Of a stretch of 36,882 nt of DNA, positions 27,224 to 35,958 are shown piece by piece. The notes under the pieces are model-generated. The model was not told where the DNA came from and searched no databases. It saw only the letters and a list, made by a program, of their open reading frames with translations. The stretch's first letter is position 1. Every line of letters starts with the position of its first letter. The DNA is from an uncultured Flavobacteriaceae bacterium (GTDB lineage: Bacteria; Bacteroidota; Bacteroidia; Flavobacteriales; Flavobacteriaceae), in contig CALKFR010000039.1 of assembly GCA_938084555.1 (NCBI GenBank), positions 1 through 36,882 of the forward strand. Direction: 5' to 3'. The position numbers and the translations under genes were made by a program.

Positions 27224-28657
27224 TTAATAATGAATAGATTTATAATCCTTCGAAGTTAATTTTCCTTGTAATTTTTCACTAACATCATTCCATTTTGATG
27301 GTCTATCTAATGGATGAAGCGTGGGTTTTATCAAAGGCATTTTATCTGTAATTAAAAAATCATTTTGTGATATCATCCAATTTTTTAATTCTTTTGACAA
27401 AAGTTTCTTTTGTTTTGCATACTTTTTGTCATTTGCAAGATTTTTGGATTGGTAAGGATCGTTCTTTAAATCATATAACTCCTCATAAGGTGTATTTGGA
27501 AACGATTGAGCTCCTATCTTAATAAATTGATTTATAATTTCATTTTCACCTAAATTCGATTCCATTACTTCAAGTGCATTGTAGTTTCTTATTAGTTTAT
27601 ACCTTTCTCCTCTAACCATTCTTGAAGGAAAAACAGTACAAGCGCGAATATTTTGCTTAGTTGCAACCCCATATATGTATTGATGAACATCCATTTCATT
27701 GCCTTTTAAAGTTTTGTAAAAACTCTTGCCATCTAATTTTTTTGGAATTGAAGAACCTGAGGCTTCTAACAAAGTTGGTAAAACATCTACAAATGTTAGT
27801 AGTGTATTCGATGTAGTATTGGGTTGAATATGATTAGGCCATCTAACAATAAAAGGAACTTTAAGACCTTGTTCCGTAAGCCCCCATTTACCAGACATAC
27901 CATGATCTGATGCATAAATAAACATAGAGTTATTTCTTAGTCCGTAGCTGTCAACCATTTTTAAAATTTTCCCTAATTGAATATTATCATCTTCTATATT
28001 TTTATAATATCCTGGCATATGATTTTTAACATTTCCTTTGTGATAAGGAAGTTTGTAAATATCTTTTTTAGAATATTTTGTAGTTTTTGGATAAGGACCA
28101 TGAGGATAATCTGAAGTAATAAACAAACAAAAAGGTTTTTTTGAGTTTTTTAAATACTTATCAATTTTTTCTAAAGGTAAATAACGATGCTTAATTGATC
28201 CAAAATAATGATTCCAATTAAAAACGGAATTTGGTTTTACATGACTTTTACCTGCTAGAACAACTTCATAGCCAGCGTCTTGCAGACGGTCTGTTATACT
28301 TTTTAAATCTGGTTTTACACCAATATGATTTGCCATACATCCATTTTTCACAGGGTAAATTCCTGTAAAAATTTGAGAACGACTAGGAGCACAAATAGCT
28401 TGAGCTGTATAAAAGTTAGTAAACCTCATTCCTTCTTTAGCCAGTTGATCTACATTAGAAGTACTTACTTTTGGATTTCCATAACAACCATAATCTAACT
28501 GATCTTGATCATCGGCCAAATAAAAAATGAAATTAGGTTTTTCTATACTGTTCTTTTCGGTAACTGTTTTTGTGAAAGAAATATTCGTGCTATTTTTTCC
28601 TGAAAAAAAAACAAAAAATAATAGTATTGTAAAACCGCTTAAAAATAATCTTTTCAT
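27224..28657 (-). CDS. S1-family sulfatase
   Basis: This 477-residue protein has an N-terminal hydrophobic signal (about 4-19) and the sulfatase elements LADDQDQLDYGCYGN (metal ligands D49/D50), signature ICAPSR (C89), GKSHVKP near 136-142, a YASDHGMSGKWGL motif near 248, and the LYDLKNDPYQSKNLA subdomain near the C-terminus. It differs clearly from the iduronate-2-sulfatase-like group and from the neighbour at 25565, so the locus carries several distinct sulfatase specificities. No T9SS domain is present, so a periplasmic location is likely. It is the second gene of the GH30 operon, starting 5 bases after the GH30 stop. The site of the sulfate removed is unknown. Confidence 0.92.
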   Translation of the reverse strand: MKRLFLSGFTILLFFVFFSGKNSTNISFTKTVTEKNSIEKPNFIFYLADDQDQLDYGCYGNPKVSTSNVDQLAKEGMRFTNFYTAQAICAPSRSQIFTGIYPVKNGCMANHIGVKPDLKSITDRLQDAGYEVVLAGKSHVKPNSVFNWNHYFGSIKHRYLPLEKIDKYLKNSKKPFCLFITSDYPHGPYPKTTKYSKKDIYKLPYHKGNVKNHMPGYYKNIEDDNIQLGKILKMVDSYGLRNNSMFIYASDHGMSGKWGLTEQGLKVPFIVRWPNHIQPNTTSNTLLTFVDVLPTLLEASGSSIPKKLDGKSFYKTLKGNEMDVHQYIYGVATKQNIRACTVFPSRMVRGERYKLIRNYNALEVMESNLGENEIINQFIKIGAQSFPNTPYEELYDLKNDPYQSKNLANDKKYAKQKKLLSKELKNWMISQNDFLITDKMPLIKPTLHPLDRPSKWNDVSEKLQGKLTSKDYKSIHY

Positions 28658-28662
28658 TTATT

Positions 28663-30831
28663 TTAATTTTTGATAAACTTAATTACTGTTTTTGATGATT
28701 TTGATTTGGATTTAATTTTTATAAAATATATTCCTTCAGATAGTGCTGATGTTTTTATCTCATGTGTGTGTTTATTTCTTGATGTTGTTTCATATATTTT
28801 TCTCCCATCAGGTTGAAATAGAGTTATTAAATATTCGGCTTCTTCATGAAACTTAAGCGTTAATTTGTTCTTTGTGGGGTTTGGATATGCAGTTGCTAAA
28901 GGGGTTAATTGAGATTTATTTTCTATATCATTTATTGATAGGGCTGAAGGATCTATGGTGTAAATTACTGAATGTAAAGACATTGGAGGAATATTGATAC
29001 TTGTATACCTAGAACCTATGTCAAATGAAATATCATTGTACATACTAAAATTATCATTCTCAGTATTTGAGGTTACATAATGAGAGATGTTAGTTGTTCC
29101 AATAGGAACATCTATGGAAAAATCTTGAGAATCACCTTCGTTAAATAATTGTAGAATAATTTTTGTTTGGTCAGGAGAAATAAATGAACCAACCATTATA
29201 TTTCCCTCTATTGTTTGACTATCTATAACACTATATCCTTTTTTTATAAGATTTGAAAAATGCTTAAAAGTATGGTATCTTTTAGGTAAAATAATTGTTC
29301 CATTTGCATCCCAAGCAACTAAACTAGAATATCCACTAGCATCAGCTTCTTCGTAAAATAAATGCATCATATATGCAGTCATACCTCCTTCATTGAAACC
29401 TCTTAGCATCCATTTTATATAGTTTGCAGCATCAGTCATTGATTGATCAGTACTATGCAGGTTTGCAGATTCTGTAACCCAAACAGGTTTGTTTTGAGAC
29501 GCTGTTTTTAAGGAGTTCCAATTGGCATTATGTCCAGAATCAGCATAGGTATGGGTAGCAACTACATCTACCGCAGCTTCAACAGCCGGACTTGTAAACA
29601 TGCTATTTATATAATTTGTTGTAGAGTTAGAATTATTGTTAGAGTTTTCAACTCTAAAACATTCTGGTGAAATAATTTTAACATGGTCTAATTCAGCACT
29701 AGTTAGTCTTCCATTTAAATTTAAGATAATTGAAGAGAGTTCAGCGGGTGTAGTATTCATAGATTCATATGAAACTTCATAATCGGGTTCGTTGGTTGGT
29801 GAAATAGCAGTTACATCAATGTTATACCTTGATTTCATTCCTTGAAGAAATGCAATTAAAAACTCACTGAATTCTGGTTCTCCTCCTTCTATTAATGTTC
29901 CTCCATTGTTATGTTGTCCATTCGTTTTTAACCATCCTGGTGCAGAATTACAATTACCAATAACATGGTCAAAACCATTATTACTCAAACTAAAAGCATT
30001 TTGTAATGCTTCAGCAACGTAGCGAGTTCTAGATTGATTAGGATCACTATCATAACGTGTCCAGTCTAATTGTGTATCATCTAATGAGTAAGGATTATTG
30101 TTGTCATTTGAAGGTTCAAGGTCATGATAAACAAAAAAACGAATCATATTAACTTCTAAATCTTGGAAACAATAAGCCTCAATTTGGTTTCTTAAATCAT
30201 CCTCTAACTCATACAGGTCTTCAGTTCTTCTTTTAATTCCTGCGCCAAAACCATCAATAGTTTGATGTGTATTCATAGGGGTTACATTTACATAATTACC
30301 CGGAATTACTGAAACTTCATCCAAATAATAGGTAACTCCAGCATTTAAAAACCAAAATTTTAATTGGTTAGCGTCTGCTGAATCATCAACAGTAAAAGTA
30401 TGCGTATATCTCTGCCATGCATCTGATATCCATATATTTTGTCCCTGAAAACTATCGTCTATTTCAGATCTAAAAATAACTTTCAATTGTCTAGAGGAAG
30501 CTCCTTCAATTTTAGCATAAAATGAAACTGTATATTTTTGACCAGCAATAACTTCAAAACTATATTGATTAGAAGTGCTAATGTCATAGTTATTATCTCC
30601 TAAAGAAATAATCTCACTTTTTAATGCCTTAGTGCTTCCTGGAATAAGATGATTAGTTGAGATAGAAAAGTTAGCATTTCCACCATTGTTAGCTTGGGTT
30701 TGCCAATGAGAAAAAAATCCACTCTCAGTAGCTTCCATCTCACCATTCTGAAGCGGAAGTTGATTTTGAGAAATCAACTGAGAAATTGAAATGATATAAA
30801 CTAATAAAAAAGTTCTTACTTTTATTTTCAA
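28663..30831 (-). CDS. CBM-GH30 xylanase-like enzyme with T9SS sorting domain
   Basis: This 722-residue secreted enzyme has a signal (1-22), a CBM4_9-like beta-sandwich (about 25-178), a GH30 TIM barrel with side beta-domain (about 182-625), and a type A T9SS domain from about 645 (ATAYPNPTKNK to the end). Catalytic residues are the acid/base E348 in SPTNEPD and nucleophile E454 in WVTES. GH30 includes glucuronoxylanases and other xylan-active endo- or exo-enzymes; I cannot assign the subfamily. T9SS export places it at the cell surface, where it would make the first cuts in the polysaccharide. It is the first gene of an eight-gene minus operon that continues through three sulfatases, the beta-helix protein, GH10, the GPH transporter and GH43, and it has its own operator. 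Confidence 0.93.
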   Translation of the reverse strand: MKIKVRTFLLVYIISISQLISQNQLPLQNGEMEATESGFFSHWQTQANNGGNANFSISTNHLIPGSTKALKSEIISLGDNNYDISTSNQYSFEVIAGQKYTVSFYAKIEGASSRQLKVIFRSEIDDSFQGQNIWISDAWQRYTHTFTVDDSADANQLKFWFLNAGVTYYLDEVSVIPGNYVNVTPMNTHQTIDGFGAGIKRRTEDLYELEDDLRNQIEAYCFQDLEVNMIRFFVYHDLEPSNDNNNPYSLDDTQLDWTRYDSDPNQSRTRYVAEALQNAFSLSNNGFDHVIGNCNSAPGWLKTNGQHNNGGTLIEGGEPEFSEFLIAFLQGMKSRYNIDVTAISPTNEPDYEVSYESMNTTPAELSSIILNLNGRLTSAELDHVKIISPECFRVENSNNNSNSTTNYINSMFTSPAVEAAVDVVATHTYADSGHNANWNSLKTASQNKPVWVTESANLHSTDQSMTDAANYIKWMLRGFNEGGMTAYMMHLFYEEADASGYSSLVAWDANGTIILPKRYHTFKHFSNLIKKGYSVIDSQTIEGNIMVGSFISPDQTKIILQLFNEGDSQDFSIDVPIGTTNISHYVTSNTENDNFSMYNDISFDIGSRYTSINIPPMSLHSVIYTIDPSALSINDIENKSQLTPLATAYPNPTKNKLTLKFHEEAEYLITLFQPDGRKIYETTSRNKHTHEIKTSALSEGIYFIKIKSKSKSSKTVIKFIKN

Positions 30832-30870
30832 TGTAACTATCTTGATATAATTATTTAATTTCTATTCTAT

Positions 30871-30935
30871 CAAATTTACCTTGTGTTACTTATGTTTAAT
30901 ATTATTTTTGAGGAAATAAGTAGTAAATTTGAAGC
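30871..30935 (-). promoter_or_regulatory. Operator and -7 box for the GH30 operon (operator copy 2)
   Basis: On the minus strand, half-sites CTTCAAA (30928-30934) and CCTCAAA (30907-30913) are 21 bp apart, followed after 28 bp by the -7 box TAAATTTG (30871-30878), 39 bases upstream of the GH30 ATG. The core between the half-sites is close to that of the susC and xylB copies. No -33 TTTG is seen. Confidence 0.72.
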
Positions 30936-30958
30936 TAAATCATCGCTTTATAATAAAC

Positions 30959-30984
30959 AAACCATAATCTTACGATTATGGTTT
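30959..30984 (-). terminator. Intrinsic terminator of the susCD transcript
   Basis: An 11-bp perfect stem (AAACCATAATC pairing with GATTATGGTTT) with a 4-base loop lies 30 bases after the SusD stop. On the minus strand it is preceded by an A-run and followed by TTTGTTTATT. It lies upstream of the operator of the GH30 operon, so it separates the two transcription units. Confidence 0.75.
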
Positions 30985-31014
30985 TTTATAAATAATAAGT
31001 TTAGGAGATATTAA

Positions 31015-32541
31015 TTATCCATTAATTAATTCATTAGTGTTAATTTCTATTTGAGGAATTGGTAGACTCATTGTTTCTGTTGGGTCTGTACTCAAAAGGA
31101 TGTCAACTGAAGGCTTAAAGCCAGGATTTGAATTATTATTATGGATTAAAATGGTATTGTTTAAGAAATAATCAAATCCTCGTCTTCTGTTGTTATGAGA
31201 ATCTTCACCTTCTCCGATCAACTCAAAACGATATTCATTCATTATAGCTTTTCTGAAATCATCTTGGGAACCATAAAAGCCAACTTGAGGTGTCATTCCA
31301 ACTCTATTTAAAACTTCAGTAACAAATCCTAATTGTTGACCATTTTGTAATTCATTCGAAATTTCAGCCAACATGAGAAGTAAATCAGCATATCTGTAAA
31401 TAACTACATTTTGACTGTTAAATTGATTACTATGTGTTTTATCCTTTTCAGCAAATTTGAAAAGAAATGGATGGCTATTTCTAACATTTGTTCTAGTTGT
31501 AATTGCAGGGTATGTTCGTTGAGGAGCTCCAGTTCTTGCATGGGTATAATCATACATGTATGTAGCATCTATTCTAGGATCATTTGGATACATATCTCTA
31601 TGAATTTCAAAAATATCAGCATTAACTCTCAACCAACCGAAATTTTGAGACATTTTATAGTTGTTTGGTGTATAATTTCTTCCCATTTGACAATTACTGG
31701 CATCTTGACTTGTTTGTAGCTCAAAGATAGACTCCGAATTATTTTCGTTAGAATCTGTAAATATGCTACTGTAATCAGAAACTAATGAATATTGGCCATA
31801 CACCTTATTGGCCTCGTTATATGCCATTTGCCAATAATCCATTTCAGACATAGATTCATTTCTTAATTCAGAATTGGTAGCCAATGTCATATATACTTTT
31901 GCTAACAACATGTTTGAGGCGTATTGTTTTGGATAACCTAATCCAGTTGAACCATTTATTAAACTAGCAGCCACTTCAGCATCACTAATAATTTGAGCGT
32001 ATACTTCTTTTGATAATGATTTAGCTTTATTAAGATTGTCTTGATCAGAAAGTTCTGTCCATAAAGGAATATCTTTAAAAAGTCTAGTTAAATCAAAATA
32101 TGCCCAAGCACGAACGAAGTAAGCTTGTCCAACAATATCATTAAAAAGTAATTCATCGCTTGTAGTTGGATTTTCAATTATTGAAATATTTTTAATTGCT
32201 GCATTTGCTTGAGCGATAGCAGCATAAATACCTCTCCAAAATTGTTCAGAATCTAAATCTTGAACGGGTTTTAATGCCATTAAATTTCCATTGTGAGGAT
32301 TGTTAACATTATTTCCCTGTCTATGAGTAATAAAGAGCCCTGAAAAACCATTATTAATCCAATAACGTCTTTCCATAGAATCATACGTTGTAAGTCTCTC
32401 ATAAATACCATCTAAAGCAGCTTTAGCACTTTGAGGGTTATCATACATTGTTTCATCAAGAAATATTGGATCTTCATCTAAGTTGCATGAGCTAGATAGA
32501 ATACCAAAAATAATTACTATTATAAATTTTAAATTTTTCAT
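31015..32541 (-). CDS. SusD-like outer-membrane glycan-binding lipoprotein
   Basis: This 508-residue protein has a lipoprotein signal ending SSSC (C19) and the RagB/SusD pattern: DETMYDNPQSAKAALDGIY near 29-47, a TPR-like helical region with QAYFVRAWAYFDLTRLF (about 138-154), and a C-terminal part with VIYRYADLLLMLAEI near 380 and RFELIGEGEDSHNNRR near 435. SusD proteins cover the SusC channel and hand glycans to it. The gene follows susC by 37 bases and ends before a strong terminator. Substrate preference cannot be read from sequence; the locus suggests sulfated xylo-oligosaccharides. Confidence 0.96.
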   Translation of the reverse strand: MKNLKFIIVIIFGILSSSCNLDEDPIFLDETMYDNPQSAKAALDGIYERLTTYDSMERRYWINNGFSGLFITHRQGNNVNNPHNGNLMALKPVQDLDSEQFWRGIYAAIAQANAAIKNISIIENPTTSDELLFNDIVGQAYFVRAWAYFDLTRLFKDIPLWTELSDQDNLNKAKSLSKEVYAQIISDAEVAASLINGSTGLGYPKQYASNMLLAKVYMTLATNSELRNESMSEMDYWQMAYNEANKVYGQYSLVSDYSSIFTDSNENNSESIFELQTSQDASNCQMGRNYTPNNYKMSQNFGWLRVNADIFEIHRDMYPNDPRIDATYMYDYTHARTGAPQRTYPAITTRTNVRNSHPFLFKFAEKDKTHSNQFNSQNVVIYRYADLLLMLAEISNELQNGQQLGFVTEVLNRVGMTPQVGFYGSQDDFRKAIMNEYRFELIGEGEDSHNNRRRGFDYFLNNTILIHNNNSNPGFKPSVDILLSTDPTETMSLPIPQIEINTNELING

Positions 32542-32578
32542 GTGTTCCTTTTTTTATTTTTTTATAATTCAATGATTC

Positions 32579-35500
32579 TTAGAAATTAATATTTACCCCT
32601 AATAAAAATGTTTTTGCATTTGGAGCACCGTTCCAATCTACTCCGTTGATAAGTCCGTTGTTTAAGAAACTTGAAACTTCTGGATTATATCCACTGTAAC
32701 TTGTCCAAGTTACTAAATTCTGTCCTGCTACATAGATATTGAATCGTTCAAACATCTTAACTTTATCAACAGGAATGTCGTAGCTTAAAGTTACATTATT
32801 TAATCTTAAAAAACTTCCATCTTCTATAATACGGTCTGATATTGCTAAGGATTGATCTGCAATCACTTCATATCCTATTCTAGGGTATAGGTTTGATTGA
32901 GCATCTGGCCTCCATGCGTTATAATAGGCATCAGGGCTAATATTGGTTTGTAAGCCTTCAGCATTGTTGAGTTTAATTAAATTTCCGTTGGCAATATCAT
33001 TTCCATAAACACCATTAAAAAGTAAGCTGGTAGAAAATCGTTTGTATCTGAAATTTAGGTTAAAACCATAAACAAAATCTGGGTTTGGGTTCCCGATAAA
33101 GGTTCTATCTAAAATATCAATTACACCATCTTCATTTTGATCTACATATCTAATATCTCCAGGTTGAGCTCCATCTACAATGTCAGTATCATCGGTTTGA
33201 TAGATACCGTTGGTTTGTAAACCATAAAAAAGACTGGTTTCTTCTCCCTCCACGAATACATTAGCAGGGGTTCTAAAATATTGTCCTCTACTTATTTGGG
33301 CCCCATAATAATATGAACGTTGTTCAGCGACTCCATCTATATAAAAATCCTTCAGAGGAATTCCTAATTCTTCTATCCTAGTTTTGTTTAAAGCTATGTT
33401 TCCTCCAATATTTACATCAAAATCATCTGTAGAAACAGGATTAAAATTCAATGCAACTTCAACTCCTTTGTTAGACATTGATCCTCTATTGATGAGGATA
33501 TTACTGAATCCTGATGAAGTTGGAATGGGACTGTTTTGTAATAAATTTTTTGTTGTTTTATCATATAAATCTATACTACCCGAAATTCTATTATTTTTAC
33601 TTTCAAAATCTAGCCCTAAATTTATTTGCTCAGTTGTTTCCCATGTTAAATTAGGATTTGCAATATTGTTTAGTACTAAAACTACACTGGTTCCATTTCC
33701 TGGAGTTCCATAGAGTTGACCGTTTATACCATAATCAGAAAGGGTTCCATATGCTCTGATACCGTGGTTTCCAATTTGTCCCCAACCAGCTCTAAGTTTT
33801 AAGTTTTCAAAAATATTTAAATTTTTAATAAAGTTTTCATTATCCATTCTCCAAGCTAATGCAAAGGATGGAAAAAATCCATATCTATTATTTAGTGCAA
33901 ATTTAGAAACACCGTCTCTTCGAAATGACGCTGTAAAGATGTATTTATTGTTGTAGGTATAATTTAATCGACCTAACATAGAAAAAATTTGTTGATCTGA
34001 CCTAAAAAACCTTAGGGGTTGAGTAATAACTGCAGCTAAGAAAGGTTGTTGAATTGTAAGTTCAGTGGTGACAAAATCTTCAACTGCATAAATACTATTT
34101 TCAACATTTCTAACATCATATGTTATACCTGCAGTTGCATTAATTCTATGTTTTCTATTAAAAGTTCTATTAAATCTTAAAAAATTATTTATTTGATAAG
34201 ATTTTGCATTTAAAGTAGAGATCTGTAATGCTCCATTACCAATAGCTCCTTGCCATGTTGTTAATCCATAAAAACGTCTTCGATCTTTTGTTCTAATATT
34301 TCCTCCTGCTTTTATTTGATACGATAACCCTTTAACTGGAAGTTTATAAGTAAGTCCAATGGATGCAATATATCTTTTTTCTTTAGATACATCTTCAAAA
34401 TCGTTTACCCATGAGTAAGGGTTTCCAGACTCTAAATCCTCTCCAAAGTCTTCAATTTCCTCTGTAAGTACGGGTCTAAATAAGATAGAGTTTCTTACAA
34501 AACTTTGGTTAGCCCCTATTAAATCTCCAGATTCTGCAAAGTTAGTATCGTTAAAAGAAGCACTCACTCTTGCACTTAATTTTAATTTATCTGTAAGGTC
34601 TTGATTTAAATTAATTCTAATATCAGTACTTTTGAGACTAGAGTTACTTACAATACCTTCTTGCTCATCAAAACCTCCCGAAATATAATAATTGCCATTA
34701 TCGCTTCCGCCAGAAGCTGTAAAACCTACTTTAGTGCTAAAACTTTGGCGATAAAGTTCATCTTGCCAATTTAAGATTTGAGCAGGGGTATCTGATACAG
34801 TTGGATTTCCAGCACCGTCGTAGGTTATTCCAAATACTCCAGAAGCACCAACATCAAATCTAGGAAGATTACCATTAAGTAATGCCAATTCATTTTGGTA
34901 ATTGGCGTAACCAACTCCATCTAACACATCGTAAGTCTTATCAATAGATCTAATAGAATTTGTGATAAAGCTACTCATTTTTACTTTTCCTTTTTCTCCT
35001 TTTTTGGTAGTTATTAAAACTACTCCATTAGCTCCTCTAGATCCATAAATTGCTGTAGCTGATGCATCTTTTAAAATTTGAATACTTTCAATATCTCGAG
35101 GGTTTATTCCATTTAATCCATTTTGATTTTCTTGCCCAGAATTACCAACACCTCCTGCTGCAAGAACATCTTCACCAGCAGATGATATAATAACACCATC
35201 AATAACATATAATGGTTCGTTATTACCTCTTAAACTATTAGTACCTCTGATTTTAACGCTAATACCTGATCCTGGTGCACCAGCATTTTGTGTTACTTGA
35301 ACACCAGCAGCTCTTCCCTGCAATAACTGATCTACTGAAAAAGATTGATTTGCAACATTGTCTTTAACTTTAACAGAGACTAATGCACCAGTAACATCCT
35401 TTTTTAGAACCGATCCATAACCAACTACAACAACCTCATCTAATTGTGTAGCATCTGTTTCAAGTTGTATTTTTAAAAATGAACTATTAGAAACATTAAC

Positions 35501-35740
35501 TTCTTGTCTTTTAAAACCTAAATATGAAAAAATTAAAATTTTCTCATCTTCTGAATTGATAGTTATTTTAAAATTACCATCAAAATCTGTTAATGCGCCG
35601 TTTTTAGGTGAATTTTTAATTTGGATTGTTACTCCTGGTAAACCTTCTCCAGTATCATCAGTAACATTTCCGGTAATTACTTTAGATTGTGATAGAAGTA
35701 TTGAGGGTAACATAAAAAAAATAAAAAAAAGTTTTTTCAT
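32579..35740 (-). CDS. SusC-like TonB-dependent outer-membrane transporter
   Basis: This 1053-residue protein has a signal (1-18), a carboxypeptidase-regulatory-like domain (about 20-105, VITGNVTDDTGEGLPGVTI), the TonB plug start DEVVVVGYGSVLKKDVTGA near 101-119, and a plug with NGLNGINPRDIESIQILKDASATAIYGSRGANGVVLITTK-type motifs followed by a 22-strand barrel ending in LLGVNINF. It imports oligosaccharides across the outer membrane with energy from TonB. It is the first gene of the susCD unit, 48 bases downstream of a -7 box with the shared operator, and diverges from the HTCS regulator gene. Confidence 0.97.
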   Translation of the reverse strand: MKKLFFIFFMLPSILLSQSKVITGNVTDDTGEGLPGVTIQIKNSPKNGALTDFDGNFKITINSEDEKILIFSYLGFKRQEVNVSNSSFLKIQLETDATQLDEVVVVGYGSVLKKDVTGALVSVKVKDNVANQSFSVDQLLQGRAAGVQVTQNAGAPGSGISVKIRGTNSLRGNNEPLYVIDGVIISSAGEDVLAAGGVGNSGQENQNGLNGINPRDIESIQILKDASATAIYGSRGANGVVLITTKKGEKGKVKMSSFITNSIRSIDKTYDVLDGVGYANYQNELALLNGNLPRFDVGASGVFGITYDGAGNPTVSDTPAQILNWQDELYRQSFSTKVGFTASGGSDNGNYYISGGFDEQEGIVSNSSLKSTDIRINLNQDLTDKLKLSARVSASFNDTNFAESGDLIGANQSFVRNSILFRPVLTEEIEDFGEDLESGNPYSWVNDFEDVSKEKRYIASIGLTYKLPVKGLSYQIKAGGNIRTKDRRRFYGLTTWQGAIGNGALQISTLNAKSYQINNFLRFNRTFNRKHRINATAGITYDVRNVENSIYAVEDFVTTELTIQQPFLAAVITQPLRFFRSDQQIFSMLGRLNYTYNNKYIFTASFRRDGVSKFALNNRYGFFPSFALAWRMDNENFIKNLNIFENLKLRAGWGQIGNHGIRAYGTLSDYGINGQLYGTPGNGTSVVLVLNNIANPNLTWETTEQINLGLDFESKNNRISGSIDLYDKTTKNLLQNSPIPTSSGFSNILINRGSMSNKGVEVALNFNPVSTDDFDVNIGGNIALNKTRIEELGIPLKDFYIDGVAEQRSYYYGAQISRGQYFRTPANVFVEGEETSLFYGLQTNGIYQTDDTDIVDGAQPGDIRYVDQNEDGVIDILDRTFIGNPNPDFVYGFNLNFRYKRFSTSLLFNGVYGNDIANGNLIKLNNAEGLQTNISPDAYYNAWRPDAQSNLYPRIGYEVIADQSLAISDRIIEDGSFLRLNNVTLSYDIPVDKVKMFERFNIYVAGQNLVTWTSYSGYNPEVSSFLNNGLINGVDWNGAPNAKTFLLGVNINF

Positions 35741-35788
35741 AAGAGCCTGTTATTTATTGTTTTAGGTTTAATTATAAATTATGTTAAA

Positions 35789-35854
35789 CAAATATATACT
35801 TATAAGTATTTTACTATTTATAATATTTGAAGAAATAAATAGCACATTTGAAGC
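35789..35854 (-). promoter_or_regulatory. Operator and -7 box for susCD (operator copy 3)
   Basis: On the minus strand, two CTTCAAA half-sites (35847-35853 and 35826-35832) lie 21 bp apart, followed after 29 bp by the -7 box TATATTTG (35789-35796), 48 bases before the susC ATG. A perfect 14-bp palindrome, ATACTTATAAGTAT (35796-35809), lies between operator and -7 box. No -33 TTTG is present. Confidence 0.72.
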
Positions 35855-35899
35855 AAAACTTTTTTTTATGTTAAGTAGTTCCTATTTATCTATTATATT

Positions 35900-35914
35900 T
35901 ATGAATAATTCATA
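35900..35914. other. Inverted repeat upstream of the HTCS gene
   Basis: TATGAATAATTCATA is a near-perfect palindrome of 15 bases about 45 bases before the regulator ATG. It could be a control site for the regulator gene, but palindromes of this length made mostly of A and T are common in DNA of this composition. Confidence 0.2.
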
Positions 35915-35958
35915 ATAATTGTAATTGGTGTTGTTTATTAAAAAATAATGTAAAAAAT

